DNA from: Rhodopila globiformis
Lineage (GTDB): Bacteria; Pseudomonadota; Alphaproteobacteria; Acetobacterales; Acetobacteraceae
NCBI RefSeq assembly: GCF_002937115.1
Contig: NZ_NHRY01000219.1
Span: 1-62,124 of the forward strand
DNA: 62,124 nucleotides
Reading direction: 5' to 3'
Positions 18,178 to 26,900 of this stretch are shown here, piece by piece. Position numbers and translations under genes: made by a program. The notes beneath the pieces were generated by a model. The model did not search any database. It was given only the letters and a program-made list of their open reading frames with translations, and was not told the origin of the DNA. The stretch's first letter is position 1. Each line of letters begins with the position of its first letter.

Positions 18178-19665
18178 GTGATATTGGAAAGAAACCAGGT
18201 GCGTCGAATTCAGCTCCTTCTCGGCCTGTGCGCCGGCGTGTGGCTGGCGCCGGTGGCCGGGGCGCAAACCATCGGCGTGCCTGCGGTCCCGGAAAATCCG
18301 CAACTGCCGGCCGAGGCCCCGGCGTCGCTCACGCCGGCGCCGCCCGCGATGCCGGGCCGGCCGGAGGGCGACTTCTTCACGCTCGGCGACCCGCTGAAGC
18401 CGCTTGGCGAGGCCCTGGCGAGCAAGGGCGTCTACCTGAAGGGGTTCTGGGCCTCGACGCTGTATGCCAACGTGTCGGGCGGCACGCAGCGGACCAGGAT
18501 CGTTTACAACGACGCTTTCTACGGCGCCGATTTCGATCTTGAAAAAATGGGCGGCCCGGTCGGGACGGTGATCCATTTCAGCCTCGATTCGCGCTTTGGC
18601 GGCATCCCCCAGGGGGTGAACAATCTCTCGGGCAGCGCCGTCGGCTACCTGCAGGGCGCCGGACCGGCCAACCTGACCCGGCTGAACGAGCTCAGCCTCG
18701 ACCAGTACCTGTTCGACGGCCGAGTCCGCTTCGTCGTCGGCCGCACCACCCTGGCAAACTATTTCGCCACCTCCGACCTGTACTGCCAGTTCCTGGTCGG
18801 CACGTGCAGCAATATCGGACCGTTCACCTGGTCGGAGAACAGCAACTCGCCGTTCTGGCCGATTGCCGTCTGGGCGGGCGAGGTGGCGTTCTTCCCGACG
18901 CCCGAGACCTATCTGCGGGTCGGCGCGTCGGAGTCCGATCCGTACCAGTATTTCTACGGCGGATTCCCGTGGAACGGCGGCTGGAGCACGTCGCACGCGA
19001 CCGGCGTGTTCGTTCCGGTCGAGCTGGGCTACCAGGAGAATGCACGAACCACGCGCTATGCCGGCAAGTACGATATCGGCTTCACCTACGATTCCAGCAA
19101 CTTCGCCGATCCACGCTACAACACGCAGGGGCAGTTGCTGGCGTTCGCGGGGGGCACGCCGGCGAATCTCGGCTCGACCACGTCGATTTACCTGCAGGCG
19201 CAGAAGATCGTCTGGCGCCCGGATGCGTCGAAGCCGCAGGGCCTGACGCTGTTCGGGTCCGCGCAGTTCGGGGTCACCGGCCATCCGTTCGTGCAGAGCT
19301 ACGTCCAGCTGGGTGCCGTGCTGCATGGCACGTTCCCGGGCCGGCCGAACGACATCCTGGGCGTCGATTTCCAGCAGAACGTGTTCGACGGCCGCCAAAC
19401 GGGCCACGTGAACGACCTGATCGCGGCGCAGGGGCTGGGCGGGACGATCGCCAACGCCGCGCAGATCCTGGAGGTGAACTATGCGCTGGCACTGGCGCCG
19501 GGTATTCAGATGAAGCCCTATACGGCGTATTTCTTCCACCCCGACCAGAACCTGTACGACGTCGCGCCGAACCCGAGGATCACCTATGCCTGGGCGGTCG
19601 GCGTGCAGTTCTCGGTGCTGTTCAACCAGGCGCTTGGGCTGCCCGGGTTCTTCCGTCCGGACTGA
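18178..19665 (+). CDS. OprB-family carbohydrate-selective porin
   Basis: 495 residues with a signal peptide (RRIQLLLGLCAGVWLAPVAGAQ). The mature part shows the OprB pattern: an N-terminal Pro-rich stretch, repeated alternating hydrophobic strands (VYLKGFWASTLYANVSGG, LSLDQYLFDGRVRFVVGRT) and a C-terminal strand ending near FFRPD. Expected in the outer membrane as a sugar channel. Start GTG 18178 has GGAGAG 6 bp upstream; GTG 18199, with GGAAAG 7 bp upstream, is an alternative. Its divergence from a PQQ sugar/aldehyde dehydrogenase suggests sugar uptake into the periplasm followed by oxidation there. Confidence 0.85.
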   Translation: MILERNQVRRIQLLLGLCAGVWLAPVAGAQTIGVPAVPENPQLPAEAPASLTPAPPAMPGRPEGDFFTLGDPLKPLGEALASKGVYLKGFWASTLYANVSGGTQRTRIVYNDAFYGADFDLEKMGGPVGTVIHFSLDSRFGGIPQGVNNLSGSAVGYLQGAGPANLTRLNELSLDQYLFDGRVRFVVGRTTLANYFATSDLYCQFLVGTCSNIGPFTWSENSNSPFWPIAVWAGEVAFFPTPETYLRVGASESDPYQYFYGGFPWNGGWSTSHATGVFVPVELGYQENARTTRYAGKYDIGFTYDSSNFADPRYNTQGQLLAFAGGTPANLGSTTSIYLQAQKIVWRPDASKPQGLTLFGSAQFGVTGHPFVQSYVQLGAVLHGTFPGRPNDILGVDFQQNVFDGRQTGHVNDLIAAQGLGGTIANAAQILEVNYALALAPGIQMKPYTAYFFHPDQNLYDVAPNPRITYAWAVGVQFSVLFNQALGLPGFFRPD

Positions 19666-19697
19666 CGGCGGCGGGGGTGATCGCTGCCGCCTCTGAA

Positions 19698-19780
19698 TGC
19701 CCACCGCCGGACTTGAACCGGCACGTCCTTTCGGACTGCGGATTTTAAGTCCGCTGCGTCTACCATTCCGCCAGGCGGGC
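19698..19780 (-). tRNA. tRNA-Leu (anticodon TAA)
   Basis: The reverse strand begins GCCCGCCTGGCGGAATGG and folds as a class II tRNA. The acceptor stem GCCCGCC pairs with GGTGGGC with one G-U; the anticodon loop is CTTAAAA (TAA); the long variable arm is CAGTCCGAAAGGACG; the T arm GCCGG-TTCAAGT-CCGGC is intact. Discriminator A; the CCA end is not encoded. It lies just after the porin gene, on the other strand. Confidence 0.97.
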
Positions 19781-20011
19781 GTCCGGCCTCCGCTTCTACC
19801 GTCCCACAGGCGGATCGACCAGAGCTAAACCGCGCTCACTTTCAGAACCATGGTCGGCGTCGGCTCCTGACCAGGCAAAACGCCCACAGTCGGCGCTTCA
19901 GGTCCAGGCTGCTGGACGATGGTTGCCGGAGCAGGCACGGTTAGGAAATATTTCTTGACTTTGCCTGCAACTTTCAGTAGCGTCTCGGCAGCACACTGCA
20001 AGCCAGGCGTC

Positions 20012-20716
20012 ATGTCCCAGCCCGTCACCCCACCGCGCTCCAACCGCCTCGTCGAGCTCGTCCTGATCCTCCTGACGCCGATGTTCCTCTGCGTCTGCGA
20101 CAACGACATCATCCTTGCCCGCCAGGCCGCGGCGGACACGCTGAACGCGTTCGGCGCCCGCAGCTTCCTCGGCGTTGTCATCGCCGCCAAGATCATCGCC
20201 TACGAGCTTGCCGCGCTCGACTCGCTCAGCCGCTCGATGGCCGACGACATGTCACCGTTTCTCGTCCTGCGCTTCCGCAGCAACGCCACCACCCTCGACC
20301 GCGCAGCAGATCGTAACCGCCAGTTGCTGGAGCAGCACCGCATTCCCGCCGCCGCCGCGCACCTCACGCCAGAAAACGCCGCCGCCGCGGTCGCCGCGGC
20401 GCAGCAGCGTGTGCAGCAGGCCGTCGCCAGCCTCCGCGCCACCGCCGGATCAACCCCTCAGGCAACCCCTCAGGCAACCCCCCAATCCACCGCCCAGCCC
20501 GCCACGCCACCGGCATCCCCAGTCGACATGAGCGATGCCGAACGCCGTACCGTCTGGGCCGACGCAATGGCCACCGTCGCCGCCGAGTTCAGAGCCGATC
20601 TCGACAAGCTGCCGGAGGCCGAGCGGGTGAAGGAAATGATGCGGATCGATGTGCTGACCGACGCCGCTTCAGCCCTGGTCTCCGGCATCGCGCCGCCGAT
20701 TGGCAAGGCCGCCTGA
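20012..20716 (+). CDS. Hypothetical protein, Ala-rich, with short TPQA repeats
   Basis: About 234 residues from ATG 20012 (MSQPVTPPRSNRLVELVL). The N-terminal third is hydrophobic (LVLILLTPMFL and FLGVVIAAKIIAYELAAL), followed by a helical Arg/Ala/Gln region, a low-complexity stretch with TPQATPQATPQST and a C-terminal helical region rich in Glu and Asp. The DNA shows an exact short direct repeat CAACCCCTCAGG behind the TPQA units. No family is recognised. Codon use matches its neighbours. A longer frame from 19919 exists but lacks support. Confidence 0.6.
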   Translation: MSQPVTPPRSNRLVELVLILLTPMFLCVCDNDIILARQAAADTLNAFGARSFLGVVIAAKIIAYELAALDSLSRSMADDMSPFLVLRFRSNATTLDRAADRNRQLLEQHRIPAAAAHLTPENAAAAVAAAQQRVQQAVASLRATAGSTPQATPQATPQSTAQPATPPASPVDMSDAERRTVWADAMATVAAEFRADLDKLPEAERVKEMMRIDVLTDAASALVSGIAPPIGKAA

Positions 20717-20821
20717 AACATCACGCGACAGCAGACCGCAGATAAGTTCGGACAGGGCGACGACGGCCCCCATCGTCATGGCCTCGTCCCAACTCAGGGC
20801 CTGATGCAGAATAACCGCTCT

Positions 20822-21206
20822 GGCTCTTGTTGGATTTCGGGGTGGTGAGACGCTTCACCGCCCATCCGGAACCCGGCAGGAGCCTGCAAAACCGCAATCG
20901 AGCGCCCTGGCAACGATCGGCGCGCGGCCGACAGTACGTTCGGAGGTCCGGTTCACCACCGGCCCATCTGCGTTCATCTGCGGTTCTTGAATCAACGTGG
21001 CGGCGGGAGGGATGTTCCAACGCCTGCGTGCTGCTCCAAAGCAGAAATGGAACCGCAGATGAACGCGAATGCAGCGGGGCTGTTGCCGCAGCGGGGGCGC
21101 ACGTCGTCCGACAGGGCATTGTCGTGGACCTTTTCAACACGGTTCTGGTTGGATTGCAGGGCCGTAGAACGCCTCACCCGACCACCCCCGGAACCGGGCA
21201 AGAGCC
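20822..21206. mobile_element. MITE with ISL3-like ends, copy 2 (385 bp)
   Basis: Begins GGCTCTTGTTGGATTTCGGG and ends with the inverse of GGCTCTTGCCCGGTTCCGGG. It is flanked by a perfect 8-bp direct repeat ACCGCTCT at 20814-20821 and 21207-21214. The interior is an inverted homologue of copy 1 at 2582-2985, including CAGATGAACGC and CTCCCGCCGCCACG blocks. No gene is inside, so it must have been moved by a transposase supplied elsewhere. It has landed beside a family A half repeat (20729-20760). Confidence 0.88.
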
Positions 21207-21311
21207 ACCGCTCTATTTATCGCACGGCCCCTCAACCGTCATGGCGGCTACCCGGGACAGGAACAGCCCGGTCGCGTTTGAGCCATCGCGACCGCAGGCC
21301 GCAACACAATC

Positions 21312-21470
21312 GGCTCTGCGTGCTCTGCGCGCCGCTCTGCGTTGGAAAGCGGTGGCCGGGGCGCCACCAGCGTTGATGGCCGGGCGACTCACCGGCAACG
21401 CCGCTCTTTGTGGCGGCACCGCATTTTTGCAACGCAGAGACCGCAGAGCGGCGCGCAGAGCACGCAGAGA
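21312..21470. repeat. Inverted repeat element with CTCTGCG arms
   Basis: The left arm from 21312 (CTCTGCGTGCTCTGCGCGCC then GCTCTGCGTTG) is the near-inverse of the right arm ending at 21470 (CAACGCAGAG.., GCGGCGCGCAGAGCACGCAG). The centre is about 85 bp. The rest of the gap 21215-21918 has no gene; a family A right end, ACCTGCGGTCTGCTGTAG, sits at 21831-21848. Confidence 0.7.
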
Positions 21471-21918
21471 AGGGATTCGGATGCCCGGCGGCCGCGATGG
21501 CTGTGCGTTGATCACCGTGCCTTCTGTCATGGCCAGGATAATGAAGGCCGGATCTGCAAAATAGCGTGGAGCGAGGCAGGCTGCCTGTTCCCGCCATGAC
21601 GGTGTGGAAATGGCCGTGCCCCAGTCCCGCTATTTTATTAAGCAGACGGCAAACGCACGCCATTTGAGCATGGCGCGGCCGCGATAACATGCTGAATTCC
21701 ATAAGGATTCTTTGCGCCGAGTGGCAGGCGTTTGACCGTCTCCCTAGTAACGCCTGTGGTCCTGCGCCCACCATGACGCGGAGGGCTGGTGCACCGGCTT
21801 CGGCAGATCAGTTTTTTGGCTCGGGCCCTTACCTGCGGTCTGCTGTAGTATTCGCAAGGACGGCTTGCGGGCGATCACCCGGCACTTCCGTTCGCGGGGC
21901 GCACCACCCCCGACTCCC

Positions 21919-22821
21919 CTACAACCCACACGCGATATCCAGCGCCATCCGCAGCAGCTTCTCGCTCGCCTCCGGCGTGCGGAACGCGCTGTGCGCCGAC
22001 AGCGTCACGTTCGGCAGCGTCGTCAGCACATGCCCCGCCGGCAGCGGCTCGGTCAGGAACACGTCCAGCGCCGCGTGCCGCAGATGACCCGAGCGCAGCG
22101 CGTCGAGCATCGCTGTCTTGTCGACCAGCGCCGCCCGCGCCGTGTTCACCAGGATCGCCCCTGGACGCAGCTTCGCCAGCCGCTCGGCGCTCAGGAATCC
22201 GCGCGTCTCGTCGTTCAGCAGCAGGTGCACCGACAGCACGTGGCTTTCCGCCAGCAGCGTGTCCAGATCGACGAACGTCACCCCGGGCGCCGCCTTCGGC
22301 GAGCGGTTCCACGCCAGCACCCGCATCCCAGACCCCGACGCGATGCGCGCCACCTCGGCCGCGATGCCGCCGAAGCCCAGCAGGCCGATGGTCTTGCCGG
22401 TCAGTTCCACGCCCTCGGTGCGCAGCCACATGCCCTCCCGCATGCCCGCGTCCATGCAGGCCAGCCCGCGCGCCGCGGCCCACATCAGGGCGATAGTGTG
22501 TTCGGCCACCGCGGTGTCGCCGTAGCCCTTGATGGTGTGCACGGTGATGCCGAGGTCCGCCAGTTCCTCGGGATTCATGTAGCTGCGCGCGCCGGTGCCC
22601 AGGAAGATCACGTGCTTCAGCCCCGCGCAGGCGCGCATCGCCTCGGTCGGCAGCGCGGTATGGTCATCGAGGATGAAGTCGTAGCCGGCGATCAGGCCCG
22701 GCAGTTCCTCGGGCCGGATTTCCCCACGCTCGATCACGTCCATCGGCGGGTCGCCGGGCCGCGCCACGTGACGGAAAACGGCCGCAAGTTCATCGACCGC
22801 ATCGAGAAACAAGCCTTTCAT
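21919..22821 (-). CDS. NAD-dependent D-2-hydroxyacid dehydrogenase
   Basis: About 300 residues from ATG 22821 (MKGLFLDAVDEL). The Rossmann NAD site is GLLGFGGIAAEVARIA near residue 140. The catalytic triad of the family is visible: Arg in VNTARAALVD, Glu in FLTEPLPAGH and His in LSAHSAFRT. The substrate cannot be named; phosphoglycerate, glyoxylate and other 2-keto acid reductases share this fold. Short compared with SerA, with no ACT domain. It stands alone, divergent from the PBP gene. Confidence 0.88.
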   Translation of the reverse strand: MKGLFLDAVDELAAVFRHVARPGDPPMDVIERGEIRPEELPGLIAGYDFILDDHTALPTEAMRACAGLKHVIFLGTGARSYMNPEELADLGITVHTIKGYGDTAVAEHTIALMWAAARGLACMDAGMREGMWLRTEGVELTGKTIGLLGFGGIAAEVARIASGSGMRVLAWNRSPKAAPGVTFVDLDTLLAESHVLSVHLLLNDETRGFLSAERLAKLRPGAILVNTARAALVDKTAMLDALRSGHLRHAALDVFLTEPLPAGHVLTTLPNVTLSAHSAFRTPEASEKLLRMALDIACGL

Positions 22822-22969
22822 CGTTCCCCCCGGCGCATCCCGTTGCAACTCTGCGCAGCATTGCCGCCGCCGGCAAGCGGCCGGCGGTCACGGCTGCGCG
22901 TGGCGGGCAGCCGGAAAGTTGAACATACCGTGGCTCACATCGCCGGCAAATCTGCTAAGCACGGTCCGG

Positions 22970-24799
22970 ATGCCGCGCCCTGCCCCGATTGTTCCCCGAT
23001 TCCCGCGTCCCGAACCGCCCGCCCGCGCCAGGTCGAAGCCCGCGCCGCCCGAGGCCGCGCGGCAACCGGCGCCGAAGCCGCCCCGGAAAGGGCACTGGCT
23101 GTTCCGCCTGCTGCGCGGGGGCTTCATCGCCTCAGTCTGGCTCACCCTGGGCGTGATCGTCCTGGTGCTGTGGTTTTCCCGCGACCTGCCGCGCCCGGAA
23201 TCCGCGCTCGACGCCGCCCGCCGCCCCAGCCTGACGCTGGAGGACCGCTCCGGCCGCATCATCGCCACGTTCGGCGACCTGGTGGGCGAGCCGCTGCGGC
23301 TGAAGGATTTCCCCCCTGCCCTGCCCGCCGCCGTGGTCGCGGTCGAGGATCGCCGCTTCTGGCACCACTACGGCATCGACCCCATCGGCCTGCTGCGCGC
23401 CGCCTGGGTCAACCTGCTCGCCGGCCACGTCGTCCAGGGCGGCTCCACGTTGACGCAGCAGGTGGCGAAGACGCTGTTCCTGTCCAACGCCCGCACCATC
23501 AGGCGCAAGGTGCAGGAACTGCTGCTGACCTTCTGGCTGGAGCGGCACTTCACCAAGACCGAGATCCTGGAGATCTACCTGAACCGCGTCTATCTCGGTG
23601 CCGGCGCCTGGGGGATGGACGCGGCGGCGAAGACCTATTTCAACGTCTCGGCGCGGCACCTGACGCTGGCGCAGGCGGCGGTGCTGGCCGGGCTGCCGCG
23701 GGCGCCGTCGCGCTTCAACCCACGGGTCAACCCCGCCGCCGCCATCGCCCGTGGCAAGGAGGTGCTGGCCGCGATGGTGGCAAACGGCAGCATCACCGCC
23801 GCGCAGGCGCAGGCCGCCGCCGCCCGCATCGCCTTTCCCCGCCCGCCCATCGGCGACGGCTGGTTCGCCGACTGGGTGGCGGACCAGTCGGAGGCGGTGG
23901 TGGCGCCGAATGAGGACGCGGTGCTGCGCACGACGCTCGATGGCCGCGACCAGGCGGTCGCCGAATCCCGGCTGACGGCTGTGCTCGACGGGCCGGGCGC
24001 CGCGGCCGATGTCTCGCAGGGCGCGGTGGTCGTCATCGACGCCGCCACCGGCGCCGTCCGCGCCATGGTCGGCGGCCGCGACTTCCACGAGTCGTCCTAC
24101 AACCGCGCCGTGCTCGCCCGCCGCCAGCCCGGCTCCGCCTTCAAGCCGTTCGTCTGGCTGACGGCGCTGGAAACCGGCATGACCCCGGACGACACCGTGC
24201 TGGATGCGCCGATCCGCATCGGGTCCTGGGCGCCGGGCAACTTCGAGCACCGGTTCCTGGGCGAGGTCACGCTGGAGGACGCCCTGGCGCAGTCGATCAA
24301 CACCGCCTCGGTGCGGCTGCTGCTGAAGGCCGGCGGCCCGCGCGCCGTCGCCGCCACCGCCGCCCGGCTCGGCATCGCCGATCGGCTGCCGGACAATGCG
24401 TCGCTGGCGCTGGGCACCGGGGAGGTCGGGCTGATGGAGCTGACGGCCGCGTACGCGCCGTTCTTCAACGGTGGCTACCGCGTCGTGCCGCACGGGCTGC
24501 TGCGGACCCCGCACCCGGCCGAGCGGGTGATCGATCCCGCCACGGCGTCGATGATGGCGCGGATGCTGGCCGCGGTGGTCAGCCGCGGCACCGGCCACGC
24601 CGCCGCGGTGCCCGGGCACGTCGTCGCCGGCAAGACCGGCACGACGCAGGATTTCCGCGACGCCTGGTTCATCGGCTCGGTCAAGGGCGAGCTGATCGGC
24701 ATCTGGCTGGGCAATGACGATAACCAGCCGATGAAGGGCGTCCTGGGCGGCGGGCTGCCGGCGCGGCTGTTCCACGAGATCGCCCTGGGCATCGACTGA
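22970..24799 (+). CDS. Class A penicillin-binding protein (PBP1A family)
   Basis: 609 residues. The Pro/Arg-rich cytoplasmic tail is followed by a membrane anchor (GGFIASVWLTLGVIVLVLWF). The GT51 transglycosylase domain has EDRRFWHHYGID and GGSTLTQQVAKTL, with the EIYLNRVYLGAGAWG block. The transpeptidase domain has the serine motif SAFK, the second motif SIN and KTGTTQDFRDAW. Such enzymes polymerise and cross-link peptidoglycan. ATG 22970 is chosen; a TTG at 22919 is in frame but adds nothing conserved. It stands alone on this strand. Confidence 0.93.
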   Translation: MPRPAPIVPRFPRPEPPARARSKPAPPEAARQPAPKPPRKGHWLFRLLRGGFIASVWLTLGVIVLVLWFSRDLPRPESALDAARRPSLTLEDRSGRIIATFGDLVGEPLRLKDFPPALPAAVVAVEDRRFWHHYGIDPIGLLRAAWVNLLAGHVVQGGSTLTQQVAKTLFLSNARTIRRKVQELLLTFWLERHFTKTEILEIYLNRVYLGAGAWGMDAAAKTYFNVSARHLTLAQAAVLAGLPRAPSRFNPRVNPAAAIARGKEVLAAMVANGSITAAQAQAAAARIAFPRPPIGDGWFADWVADQSEAVVAPNEDAVLRTTLDGRDQAVAESRLTAVLDGPGAAADVSQGAVVVIDAATGAVRAMVGGRDFHESSYNRAVLARRQPGSAFKPFVWLTALETGMTPDDTVLDAPIRIGSWAPGNFEHRFLGEVTLEDALAQSINTASVRLLLKAGGPRAVAATAARLGIADRLPDNASLALGTGEVGLMELTAAYAPFFNGGYRVVPHGLLRTPHPAERVIDPATASMMARMLAAVVSRGTGHAAAVPGHVVAGKTGTTQDFRDAWFIGSVKGELIGIWLGNDDNQPMKGVLGGGLPARLFHEIALGID

Positions 24800-25077
24800 C
24801 TGCGGCGCCAGGTCCAACCCGACGGCCCTTGGGATGCGGACCGGGCCGCTGCCGGACATGGCCTCGACGGATGACCTCCGGTGGCGGTCCGGCCTGCCGC
24901 CGAGCGGCAGTTCAGGTGTTGCAGAGGTAATCATTCGCGCAAAAGCGGTACGGCAAATATTTCATTATTTATGACTAACCATGTTCCAAACGTGTCGGGA
25001 ATATTTACAAGTACAACCAACCTTGCCTGACCCGGAACGTTATAACTTTGTTGTAGAAGGATTTTGTATCGTGGCAC

Positions 25078-25237
25078 GCCGCATGCACATGACGCCGCAT
25101 GCACATGACGCCGCATGCACATGACGCCGCATGCACATGACGCCGCATGCACATGACGCCGCATGCACATGACGCCGCATGCACATGACGCCGCATGCAC
25201 ATGACGCCGCATACAAATGACGCCGCATGCAAGTGAC
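25078..25237. repeat. Tandem repeat, ten 16-bp units
   Basis: The unit GCCGCATGCACATGAC occurs in eight perfect copies from 25078, then two variants (GCCGCATACAAATGAC, GCCGCATGCAAGTGAC) to 25237. It contains the palindrome GCATGC. The array ends 48 bp before the start of a small membrane protein gene, and an AT-rich stretch (24930-25075) lies before it. Since 16 is not a multiple of 3, copy-number change cannot preserve a reading frame; a role in transcription or in the leader is more likely. Confidence 0.95.
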
Positions 25238-25285
25238 CTCGTTGCGTGGGAAACGCCCACCTTCAACAACAGGAGCAAACGCACC

Positions 25286-25468
25286 ATGGACAGACGCACC
25301 GGTTCCGTCAGCTTGGCTGCAACCGCATGTTGCCTCGGCTTCGTCACGACCGTTACCTGGGCAATCCGGGTGCTTCCGTATGGCGTTTCGGCCGGCCTTT
25401 TCGCCTGGATGCTGGCATCCTTGCCGATTGGCATCCTGATCGGGCACTGCGTGCTCGGCGACGAGTGA
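25286..25468 (+). CDS. Small membrane protein, 60 residues
   Basis: Starts MDRRTGSVSLAATACC with AGGAGC 9 bp upstream, which decides the start. Two hydrophobic segments (VSLAATACCLGFVTTVTW and GLFAWMLASLPIGILIGHC) suggest a two-pass inner-membrane protein with a short acidic tail GDE. No family is recognised. The tandem repeat array immediately upstream is probably in its leader or promoter. A longer frame from 25217 starts within the array and is not favoured. Confidence 0.6.
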   Translation: MDRRTGSVSLAATACCLGFVTTVTWAIRVLPYGVSAGLFAWMLASLPIGILIGHCVLGDE

Positions 25469-25757
25469 ACGGCAGGGCCTGTCATTCCGGCGTGGCGGTT
25501 CCGGCGGAAGCCCGGATCACCGAAACTGGCCCACGCGACGCACCTGTGTTGCAGGAAGCGGCCGTCGGCTTGCCCGTTGGCCGATGCCTTCATGCGCCTG
25601 GATGCCTGCGGCGCAGCAGGGACGGCGCTCCCTGGCCTCCGGCAGGGCGGCGTTTGGGCGCGGAAGCCGGAGTCGCCTGGACATGCATGGATCGTTGCGT
25701 GCCACCTCCGGCGGGCTCGTGACCATCATGCCGAGTGGACCGGCCGGACTGGCTTTG

Positions 25758-26252
25758 ATGCCCGAATTGACGTATTGGTCCGCAGTGCCAGACAGTCTGT
25801 ATGAACGCGACATCCTGTCCTGGTCCGAGCATCAGGCCGATCGGCTGCGCCGTCTCGCGCGCGGGGAAAGAGTGGATGACGTCGATTGGACCCATGTTGT
25901 CGAGGAGATCGAGGACGTGGGGCTGTCGGAATTGCACGCGGTCGAAAGCGCTCTGGACCGCCTGCTGGTCCATCTCTTGCAGGTTCATGGATAGCCGTCC
26001 AGCCCATCGGTGCGGCATTGGCGAGAAGCCGGAACGTTCCAGAAGACTGCAGCGCGGCGGTTCTCGCCGTCCATGCGGCAGCGGATCGACGTGGCAAGGC
26101 TCTGTGCCGATACCATGGAGCAGCCTGAAGGCGTGGATTACGATGATGTCGCCCCGCGCGTCTGGCCCGGGGCCTGTCCGTTCGCGCTGGACGATCTGCT
26201 GACCCGGCGCCGGGCCGAACTGGAGGCGCTGCTGGAAATGCCGCCGGCGTAG
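25758..26252 (+). pseudogene. DUF29-family protein interrupted by in-frame TAG
   Basis: The N-terminal part matches DUF29: SLYERDILSWSEHQADRLR, VDWTHVVEEIEDVGLSELHA and LDRLLVHLLQVHG. A TAG at 25992-25994 then stops translation. The same frame continues HWREAGTFQKTAARRFSPSM, then CADTMEQPEG and CPFALDDLLTRRRAELEALL to 26252, which is the rest of the family. So one nonsense change splits an otherwise intact gene of about 164 codons. DUF29 function is unknown. Confidence 0.8.
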
Positions 26253-26267
26253 GTCATCGGCCTGCGC

Positions 26268-26810
26268 TCAGCTCCGCGTCGCGAAAACCTCGGCCACGTC
26301 CAGCATGATCCCCGGCGGATCGAGCCGGATCGCGCCCACGGTCACCGTCCGGGACATGATGGCGTCGCCGGCACGCCAGTGATGGATGATCTCCGGGCGG
26401 CGCGCGCGGACGATCAGGTAATGCTGGATTGATGGTACCCGGAAATAGTCGGCCAGTTTGTCGCTCGTGTCGATCGATTGGGTGGCTGGCGACAGCACCT
26501 CGACCACGATCACCGGATTTGGCGCGGTTGTCGCGTCCGGCGAAATCCTTGGCCCGCAGTTCACGACGGCATCAGGCTCATAGTCGGTCTCGGCGTCCAC
26601 TTCGATTGTCATGCCGTCTGCCAGGGCCTCACAGTCGAGGCCCGCGTCCCGCACCGCGCGATCGAGTGCAGCCCATACACGGCTCTTGAGCCGGACATGC
26701 TGGGCCCGCTCCGGCGACATCGCCACCGGCTCACTGCCGATGCGCTCATAGCGGCCAGTCTGGGTTTCAGACCAGCGATAAAATTCGTCACGCGTCAGAC
26801 GTGGCGCCAT
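26268..26810 (-). CDS. Uma2-family (DUF820) restriction-endonuclease-like protein
   Basis: 180 residues from ATG 26810 (MAPRLTRDEFYRW). Uma2 features: RYERIGSEPVAMSPERAQH near the N-terminus, then the PD-(D/E)xK-like core with YEPDAVVNC and PVIVVEVLSPATQSID, and DKLADYFRVPSIQHYLIV. The fold is that of type II restriction endonucleases, but the role of these abundant proteins is unproven. It converges on the DUF29 pseudogene; the two families often occur in the same genomes. Confidence 0.85.
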   Translation of the reverse strand: MAPRLTRDEFYRWSETQTGRYERIGSEPVAMSPERAQHVRLKSRVWAALDRAVRDAGLDCEALADGMTIEVDAETDYEPDAVVNCGPRISPDATTAPNPVIVVEVLSPATQSIDTSDKLADYFRVPSIQHYLIVRARRPEIIHHWRAGDAIMSRTVTVGAIRLDPPGIMLDVAEVFATRS

Positions 26811-26900
26811 TGAGTCCTCCTGCGGGCCGCACCGTATCACAGTCGTCGCGGGCCGCGCAGCACTGTCAAAGGCGCCGGGTTCACAGCAGGCGGGGCGGCG

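Noticed and set aside
17632..19704. N-terminal extension of the sorbosone dehydrogenase frame to 19704
   Set aside because: This part is antisense to the OprB porin. A signal peptide and ribosome-binding site mark the true start at 17631.
25078..25237. Tandem array considered as a CRISPR array
   Set aside because: The 16-bp units are directly adjacent with no spacers, and there are no cas genes.
24931..25593. Long reverse-strand reading frames across the tandem array, coding for a 16-residue Cys/His-rich repeat
   Set aside because: All three reverse frames stay open because the 16-bp unit has no stop in that direction. There is no start signal or conserved domain, and a forward gene with a good binding site overlaps it.
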